Program-made: the position numbers and the translations under genes
Shown here: positions 48,991-57,904 of the stretch, piece after piece
Numbering within the stretch: position 1 is the first letter of the stretch
Layout: each line of letters opens with the position of its first letter
NCBI RefSeq assembly: GCF_041916975.1
Contig: NZ_JAYRYK010000001.1
Coordinates: 1,054,001 to 1,118,000 of the forward strand
DNA: 64,000 nt
DNA from: Sphingosinicella sp041916975
Lineage (GTDB): Bacteria > Pseudomonadota > Alphaproteobacteria > Sphingomonadales > Sphingomonadaceae
Direction of reading: 5' to 3'
The notes under the pieces: model-generated
Databases searched by the model: none
Seen by the model: only the letters and a program-made list of their open reading frames with translations
What the model was told of the DNA's origin: nothing

Positions 48991-50010
48991 TCAATGACCC
49001 GATTCGCGCCAACCGGCAAGTTCGCGCGCAGCAAGTCCTCTCAGCATCTGCATTCCGGCATCACCTGCATTGAGACAGCGCAGATAGGCGAAGTGTGTGC
49101 CGCCGGCGTGAAGGAACGCCTCACGCCCCTGAATCGCGATTTCTTCCAGCGTTTCGAGGCAGTCGGCACTGAACCCCGGCGCGATCACGGCAACCTTGCG
49201 AGCGCCCTCTCCGGGCAGCGCCTCAAGAGTCTTGTCGAGATACGGCTTCAGCCACTCGGCCTTGCCGAACCGCGACTGGAACGCAGTGCGGAAACCCGTC
49301 TCGTCACGCCCCAGCGCCTCGCGGAGCAGCCGCGCCGTTTTCTGCGCCTGACAGTGATAGGGATCACCGAGTTTAAGCGTACGCTCCGGCATACCGTGGA
49401 ATGACGCGACAACAACGTCGGGCGTGAAATCGAGCGCCGCGAGCGCCGTGCGCGCATCCTCTGCAAGCGCGGCGATATAGAGCGGGTCGTCGTGATAGGG
49501 CGGCAGGAAGCGCAGCGCAGGCTGCCAGCGCATCGCCTTCAGGCTTTCGCCCACCTTGTCGACGACGGTCGCCGTCGTTGCCGCCGAATATTGTGGATAG
49601 AGCGGCATCACGAGGATGCGCGTGCAGCCTGCGGCCTTCAGCGCGGCGAGCCGGTCCGGGATCGAAGGATTGCCGTAGCGCATGGCGAAATCCACGGCGA
49701 CGTCGGGAAGCGCCGCCTGCAGTGCCGCAGCCTGGTCGGCCGTGATGACGCGGAGCGGCGAATCGCCCCGGTCGCGATCCCAGATCGAAGCGTAGAGCGC
49801 CGCGCTTTTCGCCGGGCGCGTGTTGAGAATGATGCCGCGCAGGATCGGCTGCCAGAGAAGCGCGGGAATCTCGACCACGCGCGAATCCGACAGGAACTCC
49901 TTCAGGTAGCGCTTCACCGCCGCCGCCTCCGGCGCGTCCGGCGAGCCGAGGTTGACAAGGAGCACGCCGACCTTCGGATCGGCGACCGGCGGATGGCCCT
50001 GCGGGTGCAT
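48991..50010 (-). CDS. hemH: Ferrochelatase
   Basis: Inserts Fe2+ into protoporphyrin IX, the last step of heme synthesis. The 339-residue protein has KVGVLLVNLGSPDAPEAAAVKRYL, MRYGNPSIPD, VASFHGMPERTLKLGDPYHCQ (active-site His) and APGFSADCLETLEEIAI (catalytic Glu region). The start ATG at 50010 overlaps by one base the stop of the molybdopterin dehydrogenase gene (TGATG), so the two are translationally linked. C-terminal Cys residues (YLRCLN) are present but a Cys-rich Fe-S motif is not obvious. Confidence 0.95.
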   Translation of the reverse strand: MHPQGHPPVADPKVGVLLVNLGSPDAPEAAAVKRYLKEFLSDSRVVEIPALLWQPILRGIILNTRPAKSAALYASIWDRDRGDSPLRVITADQAAALQAALPDVAVDFAMRYGNPSIPDRLAALKAAGCTRILVMPLYPQYSAATTATVVDKVGESLKAMRWQPALRFLPPYHDDPLYIAALAEDARTALAALDFTPDVVVASFHGMPERTLKLGDPYHCQAQKTARLLREALGRDETGFRTAFQSRFGKAEWLKPYLDKTLEALPGEGARKVAVIAPGFSADCLETLEEIAIQGREAFLHAGGTHFAYLRCLNAGDAGMQMLRGLAARELAGWRESGH

Positions 50011-52274
50011 CAGTAGCGGTAAAGCGGCAGATCGCGCAGGCGCTCGCCCGTCGCCGCGAAGATCGCGTTGACGAGTGCGGGGGCGAGCGGCGGCACACCG
50101 GGCTCGCCGACCCCGGTCGGCGGCGCGTCCGATTCGATGATGTGCACATCGATCTCGGGCGCCTCGTCGAGCCTCAGCAGCGGATACGTATCGAAGTTTA
50201 GCTGCTCCGCCTCGCCGTCCGTGAAGCGCACCTGCCCGTGCAGCGCTGCGGAGAGCCCGAAGATGATCGCGCTTTCCATCTGCGCCTTGATGATGTCCGG
50301 GTTCACGGCGCGCCCGCAATCGATCACACACGTCACGCGCTTCACCGTCACCTGCTCGATGCTCGGTGCCTCGACCTCGACGACCTCGGCGACGAGCGAG
50401 CCGAAACTCTTGTGGATGGCGATGCCGCGGCCGATGTGATCCTCGCTCACCGCCGAGAACGCGCCGCGCGACGCGGCGGTCTTCAGTACTTCGGCCTCGC
50501 GGGAGCCGTCTTCCATCATGCGCAGGCGGAACTCGAAGGGATCGACTGCGGCGGCGTGCGCCAGTTCGTCGACGAAGCTTTCGCAGAAGAACGCCGTGTA
50601 GCTGTGCCCCACCGAGCGCCAGTAGCCGAGCGGAACCGGCGTCGGCACGTCGACATGCGCGGCGCGGAACACCGGCACGGCATAGGGAAGCGCCAGCGCA
50701 CCCTCCAGCATCGCCGCGCTGTCCCCGCCGCTCGCCAGCGCCGGGATGTTGCGCGACATGAAGCTCTCGGCGAGGTTCGGCGCGGCGATCTTGATGTCGA
50801 ACGCACCGATCCGCTTGTCGGCGTTCACCGTGCCGCGCAGGCGCGCCTTGGCTGGCGGGCGGTACATGTCGCGCGCCATGTCTTCCTCGCGGTGCCAGAT
50901 GAGCTGCACGGGGCGGCCCGCGTCGCGCGCGATGAGCGCCGCCTGCACAGCCGCATCCACCTCGGCCTTGCGGCCGAAGCCGCCGCCGAGCAGCGTCGGG
51001 AACACCGTCACGTCATTCTCGGCGATCCCGAGCGCGTCGGCAACGCGCCACACGACGAGCGTCGCGGACTGTGTCGGCACCCACACCTCGACCTTGCCGT
51101 TCTCGAAGCGCGCGGTCGCGGTCATCGGCTCCATGCAGGCGTGCGCAAGGAACGGAACCGAATAATCCGCCTCGATCCGCTTGCCGGCGGCGAGGCCGTC
51201 GTCGATGTCGCCGCTCGATTCGAAGATCGTGCCGTCGTCGCCGTGGAGGGCGGTGTCGAGCGCTTCCTCGATCGCGAGGCTGTCGGCCATCGTCTCGCCG
51301 GGCTCGAAATCTGGATCGACGAGGTCGAGTGCCTGCCGCGCCGCCCACCACGTGTCCCCCGTCACCGCGTACCAGCGCGGGCCGGTAACGAGCCCGATCA
51401 CGCCGCCCTTGCGGGCCGTCTTCGGAAGCTGCGCCGCGGTCAGTTCCTTCGTGCCGTGCGGCACGCCGCGGATCGCCGCGTAGATCATGCCGGGCAGGCG
51501 GATATCCGCGCCGAACTGCGCGCTGCCGTCCACCTTCGCGGGCGTGTCGAGGCGTGGCATCGGCTGGCCCAGAAATGGCCCGGTGCCGTCCTTGCGCCAT
51601 TCCGGCTCATCGGGAGCATCGTCGGGATCGATGTCGGCGAGCAGATCCTTGAATGCGATCTTCTTGTTCCCCGGCGCGACGACGAAGCCGTTCGCCGTGT
51701 CGCACGCCGCCACATCGACGCCGAGCCGCTTTGCGCCCGCCGCGCACAGCAGCGCGCGTGCCGCCGCGCCCGCCGTCCGCAGCGGCTCCCAATAGGCCAT
51801 CACCGAGGTCGAACCGCCGGTCAGCTGCAGCGAATAGCGTTCGACCATCGTTGTCGCCGCCCAGCGCACGATGCCTTGGAGGAAGCCCGGCGCTTCCGCC
51901 GCCATGCCCTCCGCCATCGCGCGATTGGCGTAGACCGGGTGCAGCGGCGCGGGCTCCACCGAGATCGTCTTCCAGTCCGCGCCGAGTTCGTGCGCCAGAA
52001 GCTGCGGCAGCGACGTGTAGACGCCCTGCCCCATTTCCGCCTGCGGCACGGCGACGACGATACGGCCATCCGCGCCGATCTTGAGCCACGCGTTCACCAG
52101 CGTCTCGTCCTCGCGCACGGCGAGGTTCAGCGGCACGCGGCGCGGCCACACGGCATAACCGATCGCGAGCCCCGCGCCCGCGCCGATGCCGATCAGCAGC
52201 TTGCGGCGCGAAATCTGCGGCAGCTTGGGGAGTTCCCGCTTGCGGCGGGCCGGCGGCGGTGTCTTGGCGTCCAT
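50010..52274 (-). CDS. Exported molybdopterin dehydrogenase large subunit (isoquinoline 1-oxidoreductase beta type), without its small subunit
   Basis: A 754-residue protein of the xanthine dehydrogenase family. The N-terminus carries a Tat signal, SRRKLLIGIGAGAGLAIGYA, so it is folded in the cytoplasm and exported. Family blocks include EMGQGVYTSLPQLLAHEL, the cofactor loop FLAHACMEPMTATARFENGKVEVW, TLLGGGFGRKAEVD and the catalytic Glu in GVGEPGVPPLAPALVNAI. The partner 2Fe-2S subunit normally encoded next door is absent here. hemH follows with a one-base overlap. Substrates for the family include N-heterocycles, aldehydes and purines; which one applies cannot be told. Confidence 0.9.
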   Translation of the reverse strand: MDAKTPPPARRKRELPKLPQISRRKLLIGIGAGAGLAIGYAVWPRRVPLNLAVREDETLVNAWLKIGADGRIVVAVPQAEMGQGVYTSLPQLLAHELGADWKTISVEPAPLHPVYANRAMAEGMAAEAPGFLQGIVRWAATTMVERYSLQLTGGSTSVMAYWEPLRTAGAAARALLCAAGAKRLGVDVAACDTANGFVVAPGNKKIAFKDLLADIDPDDAPDEPEWRKDGTGPFLGQPMPRLDTPAKVDGSAQFGADIRLPGMIYAAIRGVPHGTKELTAAQLPKTARKGGVIGLVTGPRWYAVTGDTWWAARQALDLVDPDFEPGETMADSLAIEEALDTALHGDDGTIFESSGDIDDGLAAGKRIEADYSVPFLAHACMEPMTATARFENGKVEVWVPTQSATLVVWRVADALGIAENDVTVFPTLLGGGFGRKAEVDAAVQAALIARDAGRPVQLIWHREEDMARDMYRPPAKARLRGTVNADKRIGAFDIKIAAPNLAESFMSRNIPALASGGDSAAMLEGALALPYAVPVFRAAHVDVPTPVPLGYWRSVGHSYTAFFCESFVDELAHAAAVDPFEFRLRMMEDGSREAEVLKTAASRGAFSAVSEDHIGRGIAIHKSFGSLVAEVVEVEAPSIEQVTVKRVTCVIDCGRAVNPDIIKAQMESAIIFGLSAALHGQVRFTDGEAEQLNFDTYPLLRLDEAPEIDVHIIESDAPPTGVGEPGVPPLAPALVNAIFAATGERLRDLPLYRY

Positions 52275-52318
52275 CCCTGCGGTTTATCGCGGACGAAAGA
52301 GCCTGTCGATGCGGCGTC

Positions 52319-52891
52319 TCAGATCAATGTGTGCGGACTTGAAAACACCTTCACCACCTCGGGCTCGAAGCTTTCGAGGCTGTCGACATCGAAGTCCGGA
52401 TCGAACGCGGGTGCATCCCATTCATCCACCAGACGGCAGGCGAAATCGTACCACGGCGCATCCTTGAACTGTATCCGAAGGTCGGTCGGCCTGCCGAGGT
52501 GGTTGTAGTAATACTGCCCCTGAAAATGCTGGTGCCAGTAAACCGCGTGGTAGATCGTCTCCGAAACATACGGCTTCAGCATTTCCGCCGCGATCGGGCC
52601 GTGGTTCGGCACCGACATCACCTTCCCGATGTCATGGCAAAGCGCCGCGACAACCTCCTCGTCGCCCGCCCCCGCACGCCGCGCAAGCGTCGCGGTCATC
52701 AGCGAATGGGTCAACTGGTCCGCCGCAAACCCCAGCGTCATGTCACCAAGCCGACGCAGCGTATCGATCGTCTGCATCGGCGCAGCAGCCTTCTGGTGCA
52801 CCATGTGCTCGCGCGCGATGATCATCCAGTCATCCAGCGTCCCGTCCTGCATCCGTCGGAACGTCGCCTGGCCCTGCGTCATCGTCGCCAT
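52319..52891 (-). CDS. HD-domain protein, possibly a PhnZ/MIOX-like diiron oxygenase
   Basis: A 190-residue protein with a metal-binding HD fold: H62 (QLTHS), H86/D87 (AALCHDIGK), H97 (NHGPIAAEMLKPY), H120 (VYWHQHF) and D156 (LVDEWD). The order H, HD, H, H, D and the spacing of the first block recall PhnZ-type oxygenases more than plain phosphohydrolases, but this is inferred from spacing alone. The start ATG at 52891 follows GGGAGAG. It lies 13 bases after the acyl-CoA synthetase gene and 44 before the IorB-type gene, in one run of six minus-strand genes. Confidence 0.82.
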   Translation of the reverse strand: MATMTQGQATFRRMQDGTLDDWMIIAREHMVHQKAAAPMQTIDTLRRLGDMTLGFAADQLTHSLMTATLARRAGAGDEEVVAALCHDIGKVMSVPNHGPIAAEMLKPYVSETIYHAVYWHQHFQGQYYYNHLGRPTDLRIQFKDAPWYDFACRLVDEWDAPAFDPDFDVDSLESFEPEVVKVFSSPHTLI

Positions 52892-52904
52892 GACCTCTCT
52901 CCCT

Positions 52905-54626
52905 TCAGGCCGCCTCCCCAACATGTCGTTCGCGGTAAATCTTGCGCAGGCTCACCTTGTCGATCTTCTCCGATCCCAGACGCGGCAGCGGCTCCTCGGA
53001 AATCCAGAGTCGCGCCGGCACCTTGAACGCCGCGAGGTGCTGGCGCGCGAAATCGATGATCGCCTCCGGCTCCGCCTTCTCGCCCGGCTTCAGGTATACC
53101 ACGGCGCCCACGATTTCGCCGAGCCGGTCGTCGGGAAGGCCGAACACGCTCGCCGCCATCACCGCCGGATGCGCATAGATCGCTGCCTCGACCTCCTGAC
53201 AGCTGATGTTCTCACCCCCTCGGATGATGATGTCCTTCTTGCGGTCCACGATGAACAGAAAGCCGTCCTCGTCGAGGTAGCCCACGTCGCCGGTGTGGAA
53301 CCATCCCGCCTTGTCGAAGGCGTCCGCCGTTTCTTTGGGCCGCCGCCAGTAACCGCGCACGTTCGCCGCCGAACGAATACACACCTCGCCCACCGCCTGC
53401 GGCGCGAGCGCATTGCCGTCGTCATCAAGGATCGCGATCTCGACGACGGGCTTGGAGGCGCGCCCTGTCGAAGTGGGCCGCGCCAGATATGACTCGCGGA
53501 GAATACCGGCGCCCACGCCGTTCGTTTCGGTGAGGCCATAGCCGATCGCGGGCTTGCCCGTCGGGATCGCCTTCGCCAGCCGCTCGACGTGCTCCGCCGG
53601 GCGCGGCGCTCCGCCCGCCGCCCAGTCCGTCACCGTCGAAATGTCGTACTTGTCGCGTTCCGGATGCGACATGATCTCGTGCGTCATCGTGGGCACGCCA
53701 ACGAAATAGGTGCACTTCTCCTTGTCGATCAGCCGCAGGGCCTCTCCGGCGTCCCAGCGGTGCATCATGATGAACTTGCGCCCGATCGCGATCGAAACCA
53801 GCATCAGCGGTACGAGGCCGGTGACGTGGAACAGCGGCACGGAGAGCAGCATGATCTGCTGCGGCGGCACATACGCGCCCGAGGCTTCAGAGAGCTTGAG
53901 CAGCGCAAGGCCCTGAACCAGGTAGGAGAAGGCGCCGTGCACGACGCCGCGATGCGTCGACACCGCGCCCTTCGGGAAGCCCGTGGAGCCCGACGTGTAG
54001 AGAATGCTGACATCGTCGTCGGGCCCGAGCGGCGGCAGATACCACGTATCCGTCGGGCCGCTTTCAAGAAGATCGTCGAGCAGGTCCGCCCCATGCTCGG
54101 CCGCGACACCATGGCTGGTACGAACGGCAACCACCGGCACCGACATGCCCTCGATGGCGCCGAGCCGGCGCAGCCGTTCCTCGTCTGCGATCACCAGCCG
54201 CGTGCCGCTGTCCGCAAGCCCATAGGCAAGCTCTTCCGGCTGCCACCACGCATTCATCGGCACGACCACGGCGCCCAGATGCACAAGGCCGATGTAGGCC
54301 ATGATCCATTCAGGATAGTTGCGCATGGCGATCGCCACGCGATCCCCCTTGGAAATGCCGTAGCGGTGCTGCATCGCCGCGGCGATACGCAGCGCCTTCG
54401 CATAAACCTCGGCAAAGGTCAGGCGCTCCTCGCCATAGACGAGGAATTCGCGCGCGGCGTTGTGGTTGAAGAAGAACTGGAAGAATTCGCGCATCGTCGG
54501 CGGCGCGTTCTTGAAGACCTTCAGCGGCACACCCCGCACTGTCTTCTCGATCACCTCCAGCTGGGTGCCCGGCGCCGTGATCGCCGCGATAGCCTTGTCC
54601 TGCGCCTTGTCGAGTTCGGTTAGCAT
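52905..54626 (-). CDS. Acyl-CoA synthetase (AMP-binding)
   Basis: Activates a carboxylic acid to its CoA ester with ATP. The 573-residue ANL-family enzyme has the P-loop VSILYTSGSTGFPKGAVSTH, PAIGYGLTETNGVGAG (A5), GWFHTGDVGYLDEDGFLFIVD (A7-A8) and a C-terminal Lys in PRLGSEKIDKVSLRKIY. The N-terminal extension of about 50 residues includes an amphipathic segment. It is the third of a gene run with two acyl-CoA dehydrogenases (one base gap to the nearer) and an HD protein, so the acid is probably broken down by these enzymes. The substrate is unknown. Confidence 0.92.
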   Translation of the reverse strand: MLTELDKAQDKAIAAITAPGTQLEVIEKTVRGVPLKVFKNAPPTMREFFQFFFNHNAAREFLVYGEERLTFAEVYAKALRIAAAMQHRYGISKGDRVAIAMRNYPEWIMAYIGLVHLGAVVVPMNAWWQPEELAYGLADSGTRLVIADEERLRRLGAIEGMSVPVVAVRTSHGVAAEHGADLLDDLLESGPTDTWYLPPLGPDDDVSILYTSGSTGFPKGAVSTHRGVVHGAFSYLVQGLALLKLSEASGAYVPPQQIMLLSVPLFHVTGLVPLMLVSIAIGRKFIMMHRWDAGEALRLIDKEKCTYFVGVPTMTHEIMSHPERDKYDISTVTDWAAGGAPRPAEHVERLAKAIPTGKPAIGYGLTETNGVGAGILRESYLARPTSTGRASKPVVEIAILDDDGNALAPQAVGEVCIRSAANVRGYWRRPKETADAFDKAGWFHTGDVGYLDEDGFLFIVDRKKDIIIRGGENISCQEVEAAIYAHPAVMAASVFGLPDDRLGEIVGAVVYLKPGEKAEPEAIIDFARQHLAAFKVPARLWISEEPLPRLGSEKIDKVSLRKIYRERHVGEAA

Positions 54627-54627
54627 T

Positions 54628-55764
54628 TCAATACCCTAACATGCGGGCGAGACGATCGCCATGAAACGACAGGTCGCCGAAGCTGGTTTCGGCGGCGCGG
54701 GCGCGTTTCATGAAGAAGCCGATGTCGTATTCGTCGGTCATGCCGATGCCGCCATGCATCTGCACGCCCTCATTCGTCGCAAGCCGCGCCACTGCGCCCG
54801 CCTTCGCCTTGGCAAGGCTTGCGTAGAGCGGCGCATCCTTATCGCCGGCATCCAGCGCCTGCGCGGCCTTCAGCGTCGCCGATTTCGCAAGCTCGATCTC
54901 GCAGTAGAGCTGCGCGGCGCGGTGCTGGAGCGCTTGGAAGCTGCCGATCTTGCGGCCGAACTGCTCGCGTTCTTTCAGGTAGCCGACCGTCATCGAGAAG
55001 CTCTGCACCGAAACGCCCACCATCTCGGCGGCAAGGCAGGTGCGTCCGGCATCGAGCACGCGGTCGAGAATCGTCGCGCCTTCGCCGACCATGCCGATCA
55101 CGTCTGCGCCGTCCACCTGTACGCCGTCGAAACGGATATCGGCCGCGTTGCGGCTATCAACCATGGTGGTGCGTTTTACTGCAACGCCCGCGGCCTTCGG
55201 ATCGACGAGGAACAAGGTGATGCCATCGCGGTCCCCATCCTCACCCGACGTCCGCGCTGCGACGATCAGCCGGTCGGCGATATGCCCGTCCAGCACGAAG
55301 CTCTTGGTGCCGGTGATGCGAAAGCCGTTGCCCGCAGCCTCGGCGCGCGTGCGGACAACGTGCGGCGCATGGCGCGAAGCCTCGTCACTCGCCAGCGCCA
55401 GCAGCAGGTCGCCCGCCGCGAGCTTCGGCAGCAGCGCGGCCTGCTGGTCCTCGTTCGCACCGGCAAGCGCCGTCGCGCCGAGCACGGCGGTCGACAGGAA
55501 CGGCGACAGCGACAGGTTCCGTCCCACGGCTTCCTGGATGAGGTTCGCCGCGACGAGGCCGAGCCCGCTGCCGCCATGCGCCTCGGGCACGAGCACGCCC
55601 GCGAAGCCCATCTCGGCCATCTTCTTCCACAGGTTGGCGGAAAAACCTGTCGCATCCTGCGTATCGCGCAGACGGCGGAGTTCCGATACGGGCGCTTCGG
55701 TCGCGAAGAAGCCATCGGCGGCTTCTCGGATCATCGCCTGTTCGTCAGTAAGAACAAGTGCCAT
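54628..55764 (-). CDS. Acyl-CoA dehydrogenase
   Basis: A 378-residue FAD enzyme. It has the typical N-terminal helices, FSANLWKKMAEMGFAGVLVPEAHGG, ASDEASRHAPHVVRTRAEA, AGRTCLAAEMVGVS and the C-terminal MHGGIGMTDEYDIGFFMKRAR. The start ATG at 55764 has GAGGGG at a good distance; a GTG two codons earlier does not. It is directly upstream of the acyl-CoA synthetase gene and follows a second acyl-CoA dehydrogenase by nine bases. Two adjacent, unequal subunits resemble the heteromeric FadE-type pairs used on bulky substrates. Confidence 0.92.
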   Translation of the reverse strand: MALVLTDEQAMIREAADGFFATEAPVSELRRLRDTQDATGFSANLWKKMAEMGFAGVLVPEAHGGSGLGLVAANLIQEAVGRNLSLSPFLSTAVLGATALAGANEDQQAALLPKLAAGDLLLALASDEASRHAPHVVRTRAEAAGNGFRITGTKSFVLDGHIADRLIVAARTSGEDGDRDGITLFLVDPKAAGVAVKRTTMVDSRNAADIRFDGVQVDGADVIGMVGEGATILDRVLDAGRTCLAAEMVGVSVQSFSMTVGYLKEREQFGRKIGSFQALQHRAAQLYCEIELAKSATLKAAQALDAGDKDAPLYASLAKAKAGAVARLATNEGVQMHGGIGMTDEYDIGFFMKRARAAETSFGDLSFHGDRLARMLGY

Positions 55765-55773
55765 CGTCACCCC

Positions 55774-56961
55774 TCACGCATCGGGCAGCGCGAGCACGCG
55801 CTTGGCGATGATGCCGAGCTGCACTTCCGCCGTGCCGCCCTCGATCGAATTGGCGCGCGAACGCAGCCACGCCTTCGCCATGTCCCCGTCGTGCGCGCCC
55901 TCGCCATCCCAGAGCAGACCGTCGCTGCCGAACACGCTCATCAGAAGCTCCTGTCTGGACTTATTCAGTTCCGACCCCACATGCTTCAGCATCGATGACA
56001 AATGTCCGATGTCCTGCCCGGCCTTCGCCTCGTCCTTCACGCGCTCCATGGTGAGCGCGAAGCAGAGCGTATCCATGTCATGCCGCGCGAGATCGACGCG
56101 CAGCCCTTCGTCCGCCAGCGTACCGTCGGCGCGCGTGCCGACGCGCTTCTTGGCGATTTGTGCCGCCGTGTCACGGCCTCCCGTGCCGAAATCGGCACCG
56201 ATCGAGCTGCGCTCGTGGGTGAGCAAATACTTGGCGATCGACCAGCCCTTGCCACGCTCGCCGACAAGGTTTTCCTTCGGCACGCGCACGTTATCGAAAA
56301 AGGTCTGGCAGAACGGCGAATAGCCGCTGATCAGCTTGATCGGCGAGGTCGAGACACCCTCGGACGCCATGTCGAACAGGAGGAAACTGATCCCTTCATG
56401 CTTCGAGGCATCGGGCTCGGTACGGACCAGGCAGAAGATCCAGTCGGCCTGATCGGCATAGCTCGTCCAGATCTTGGAGCCGTTCACCAGCCAGTGATCG
56501 CCCTTGTCTTCAGCCTTCGTTTTCAGCGAAGCGAGATCGGAGCCTGCGCCCGGTTCCGAATAGCCCTGGCACCAGCGAATTTCGCCGCGCGCGATTTTCG
56601 GGAGATGCTCGGCTTTCTGCACCTCATTGCCGTATTTCAGCAATGCCGGCCCCAGCATCCAGATGCCGAACGAGCTGAGCGGCGGACGGGCGTGTATGCG
56701 GCGCATTTCTTCCGCAAGCACCTTGGCTTCCTCGGCGGAAAGTCCGCCGCCGCCATAGTCCTTCGGCCATTCCGGCACCGTCCAGCCGCGCGCCGCCATG
56801 CGCTCCAGCCAGAGCCGCTGCGCATCGTTCTTGAATCGGACGTTGCGCCCGCCCCAGCAGACGTCTGCTTCTTCCAGAACCCGTTCACGCATCTCGGCGG
56901 GACAGTTCGCCTCCAGCCACGCGCGTGTCTCGCCGCGAAACGCTTCCAGCGGCTCGGCCAT
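55774..56961 (-). CDS. Acyl-CoA dehydrogenase, first gene of the acyl-CoA cluster
   Basis: A 395-residue enzyme with WPKDYGGGGLSAEEAKVLAEE, WCQGYSEPGAGSDLASLKT (FAD binding), NGSKIWTSYADQADW and the C-terminal ANSIEGGTAEVQLGIIAKRV. It differs from the neighbouring 378-residue protein in all these blocks, so the two are different subfamilies rather than a recent duplication. The start ATG at 56961 follows GGGAGGG by nine bases. It leads a minus-strand run down to hemH and diverges from lgt across about 100 bases. Confidence 0.92.
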   Translation of the reverse strand: MAEPLEAFRGETRAWLEANCPAEMRERVLEEADVCWGGRNVRFKNDAQRLWLERMAARGWTVPEWPKDYGGGGLSAEEAKVLAEEMRRIHARPPLSSFGIWMLGPALLKYGNEVQKAEHLPKIARGEIRWCQGYSEPGAGSDLASLKTKAEDKGDHWLVNGSKIWTSYADQADWIFCLVRTEPDASKHEGISFLLFDMASEGVSTSPIKLISGYSPFCQTFFDNVRVPKENLVGERGKGWSIAKYLLTHERSSIGADFGTGGRDTAAQIAKKRVGTRADGTLADEGLRVDLARHDMDTLCFALTMERVKDEAKAGQDIGHLSSMLKHVGSELNKSRQELLMSVFGSDGLLWDGEGAHDGDMAKAWLRSRANSIEGGTAEVQLGIIAKRVLALPDA

Positions 56962-57064
56962 AGGCCAAAACCCTCCCCGCATCCGATTGCCTTATGCTCT
57001 CCCGGCACTATGGTGCGCGGCGTCCACAGGGGCAATCCCGTCGTTTTTGAGGGCAGACAGCCGT

Positions 57065-57904
57065 ATGTTCGCAATCGAGGCCGCGCTTACTTATCCCAGC
57101 ATCGATCCGGTCTGGTTCCGTATTCCCCTGCCCTTCACCGAAACGAGCCTGCCGATCCGGTGGTACAGCCTCGCCTATATCGGCGGCATCATCGTCGCGT
57201 GGTGGTATCTGCTGAAGATGCTCGCGAAACCCGGTGCGCCGATGGCCCGCCGCCATGCCGACGATCTCGTCACGTGGGTGACGCTCGGCATCATCCTCGG
57301 CGGGCGCGTCGGCTATGTGCTGTTTTACGATTTCGCGCGCTTCTTTGGTCCCGAAGGCCATGTCTCCGACGTGTTCAAGCTCTGGGAAGGCGGAATGTCG
57401 TTCCACGGCGGCGCGGCGGGCGTTTCGATCGCGCTCCTCCTCTACACATGGCAGCAGAAGCTGAGCTGGCTGCGCGTCCACGATTACATCGCCTGCACCA
57501 TCCCGTTCGGCCTGTTCTTCGGGCGCATCGCCAACTTCATCAACGGAGAGCTTTGGGGCCGCGCCACGGACGTGCCGTGGGCGATGAAATTCCCCACCGG
57601 CGGCGATGTGCTGCGCCACCCGAGCCAGCTTTACGAGGCGGGGCTTGAAGGCATCGTGCTGTTCGCGATCCTCTGGTATCTCTTCTGGAAAACCGATGCG
57701 CGCTACAAGCCCGGTCTCCTCGTCGGCACGTTCATGCTCGGCTACGGCGTGTTCCGCTTCGTCGTCGAATATTTCCGCGAGCCCGATGCCCAGCTCGGCA
57801 CGCTCTCCTGGGGCCTCACCATGGGGCAGACGCTTTCCACCACGATGATCGTGGCCGGTGCCTACTTCGTCGCGACCGCCGGAAAGCGCGCGCTCGCGAA
57901 ATGA
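57065..57904 (+). CDS. lgt: Phosphatidylglycerol--prolipoprotein diacylglyceryl transferase
   Basis: Lgt attaches diacylglycerol to the lipobox Cys of prolipoproteins. The 279-residue membrane protein has about seven helices and the Lgt signature around GGRVGYVLFYDFARF, WEGGMSFHGGAAGV, GRIANFINGELWGRATDVPW and HPSQLYEAGLEG. It would process the entericidin-type lipoprotein and others. The start ATG at 57065 fits the family (ALTYPSIDPVWFRI). Its stop overlaps the next gene by four bases. Confidence 0.96.
   Translation: MFAIEAALTYPSIDPVWFRIPLPFTETSLPIRWYSLAYIGGIIVAWWYLLKMLAKPGAPMARRHADDLVTWVTLGIILGGRVGYVLFYDFARFFGPEGHVSDVFKLWEGGMSFHGGAAGVSIALLLYTWQQKLSWLRVHDYIACTIPFGLFFGRIANFINGELWGRATDVPWAMKFPTGGDVLRHPSQLYEAGLEGIVLFAILWYLFWKTDARYKPGLLVGTFMLGYGVFRFVVEYFREPDAQLGTLSWGLTMGQTLSTTMIVAGAYFVATAGKRALAK

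Noticed and set aside
52298..52307. AGAGCCTGTC resembling the end of the repeat element at 47770
   Set aside because: Only ten bases match and no partner inverted repeat or target duplication is nearby.
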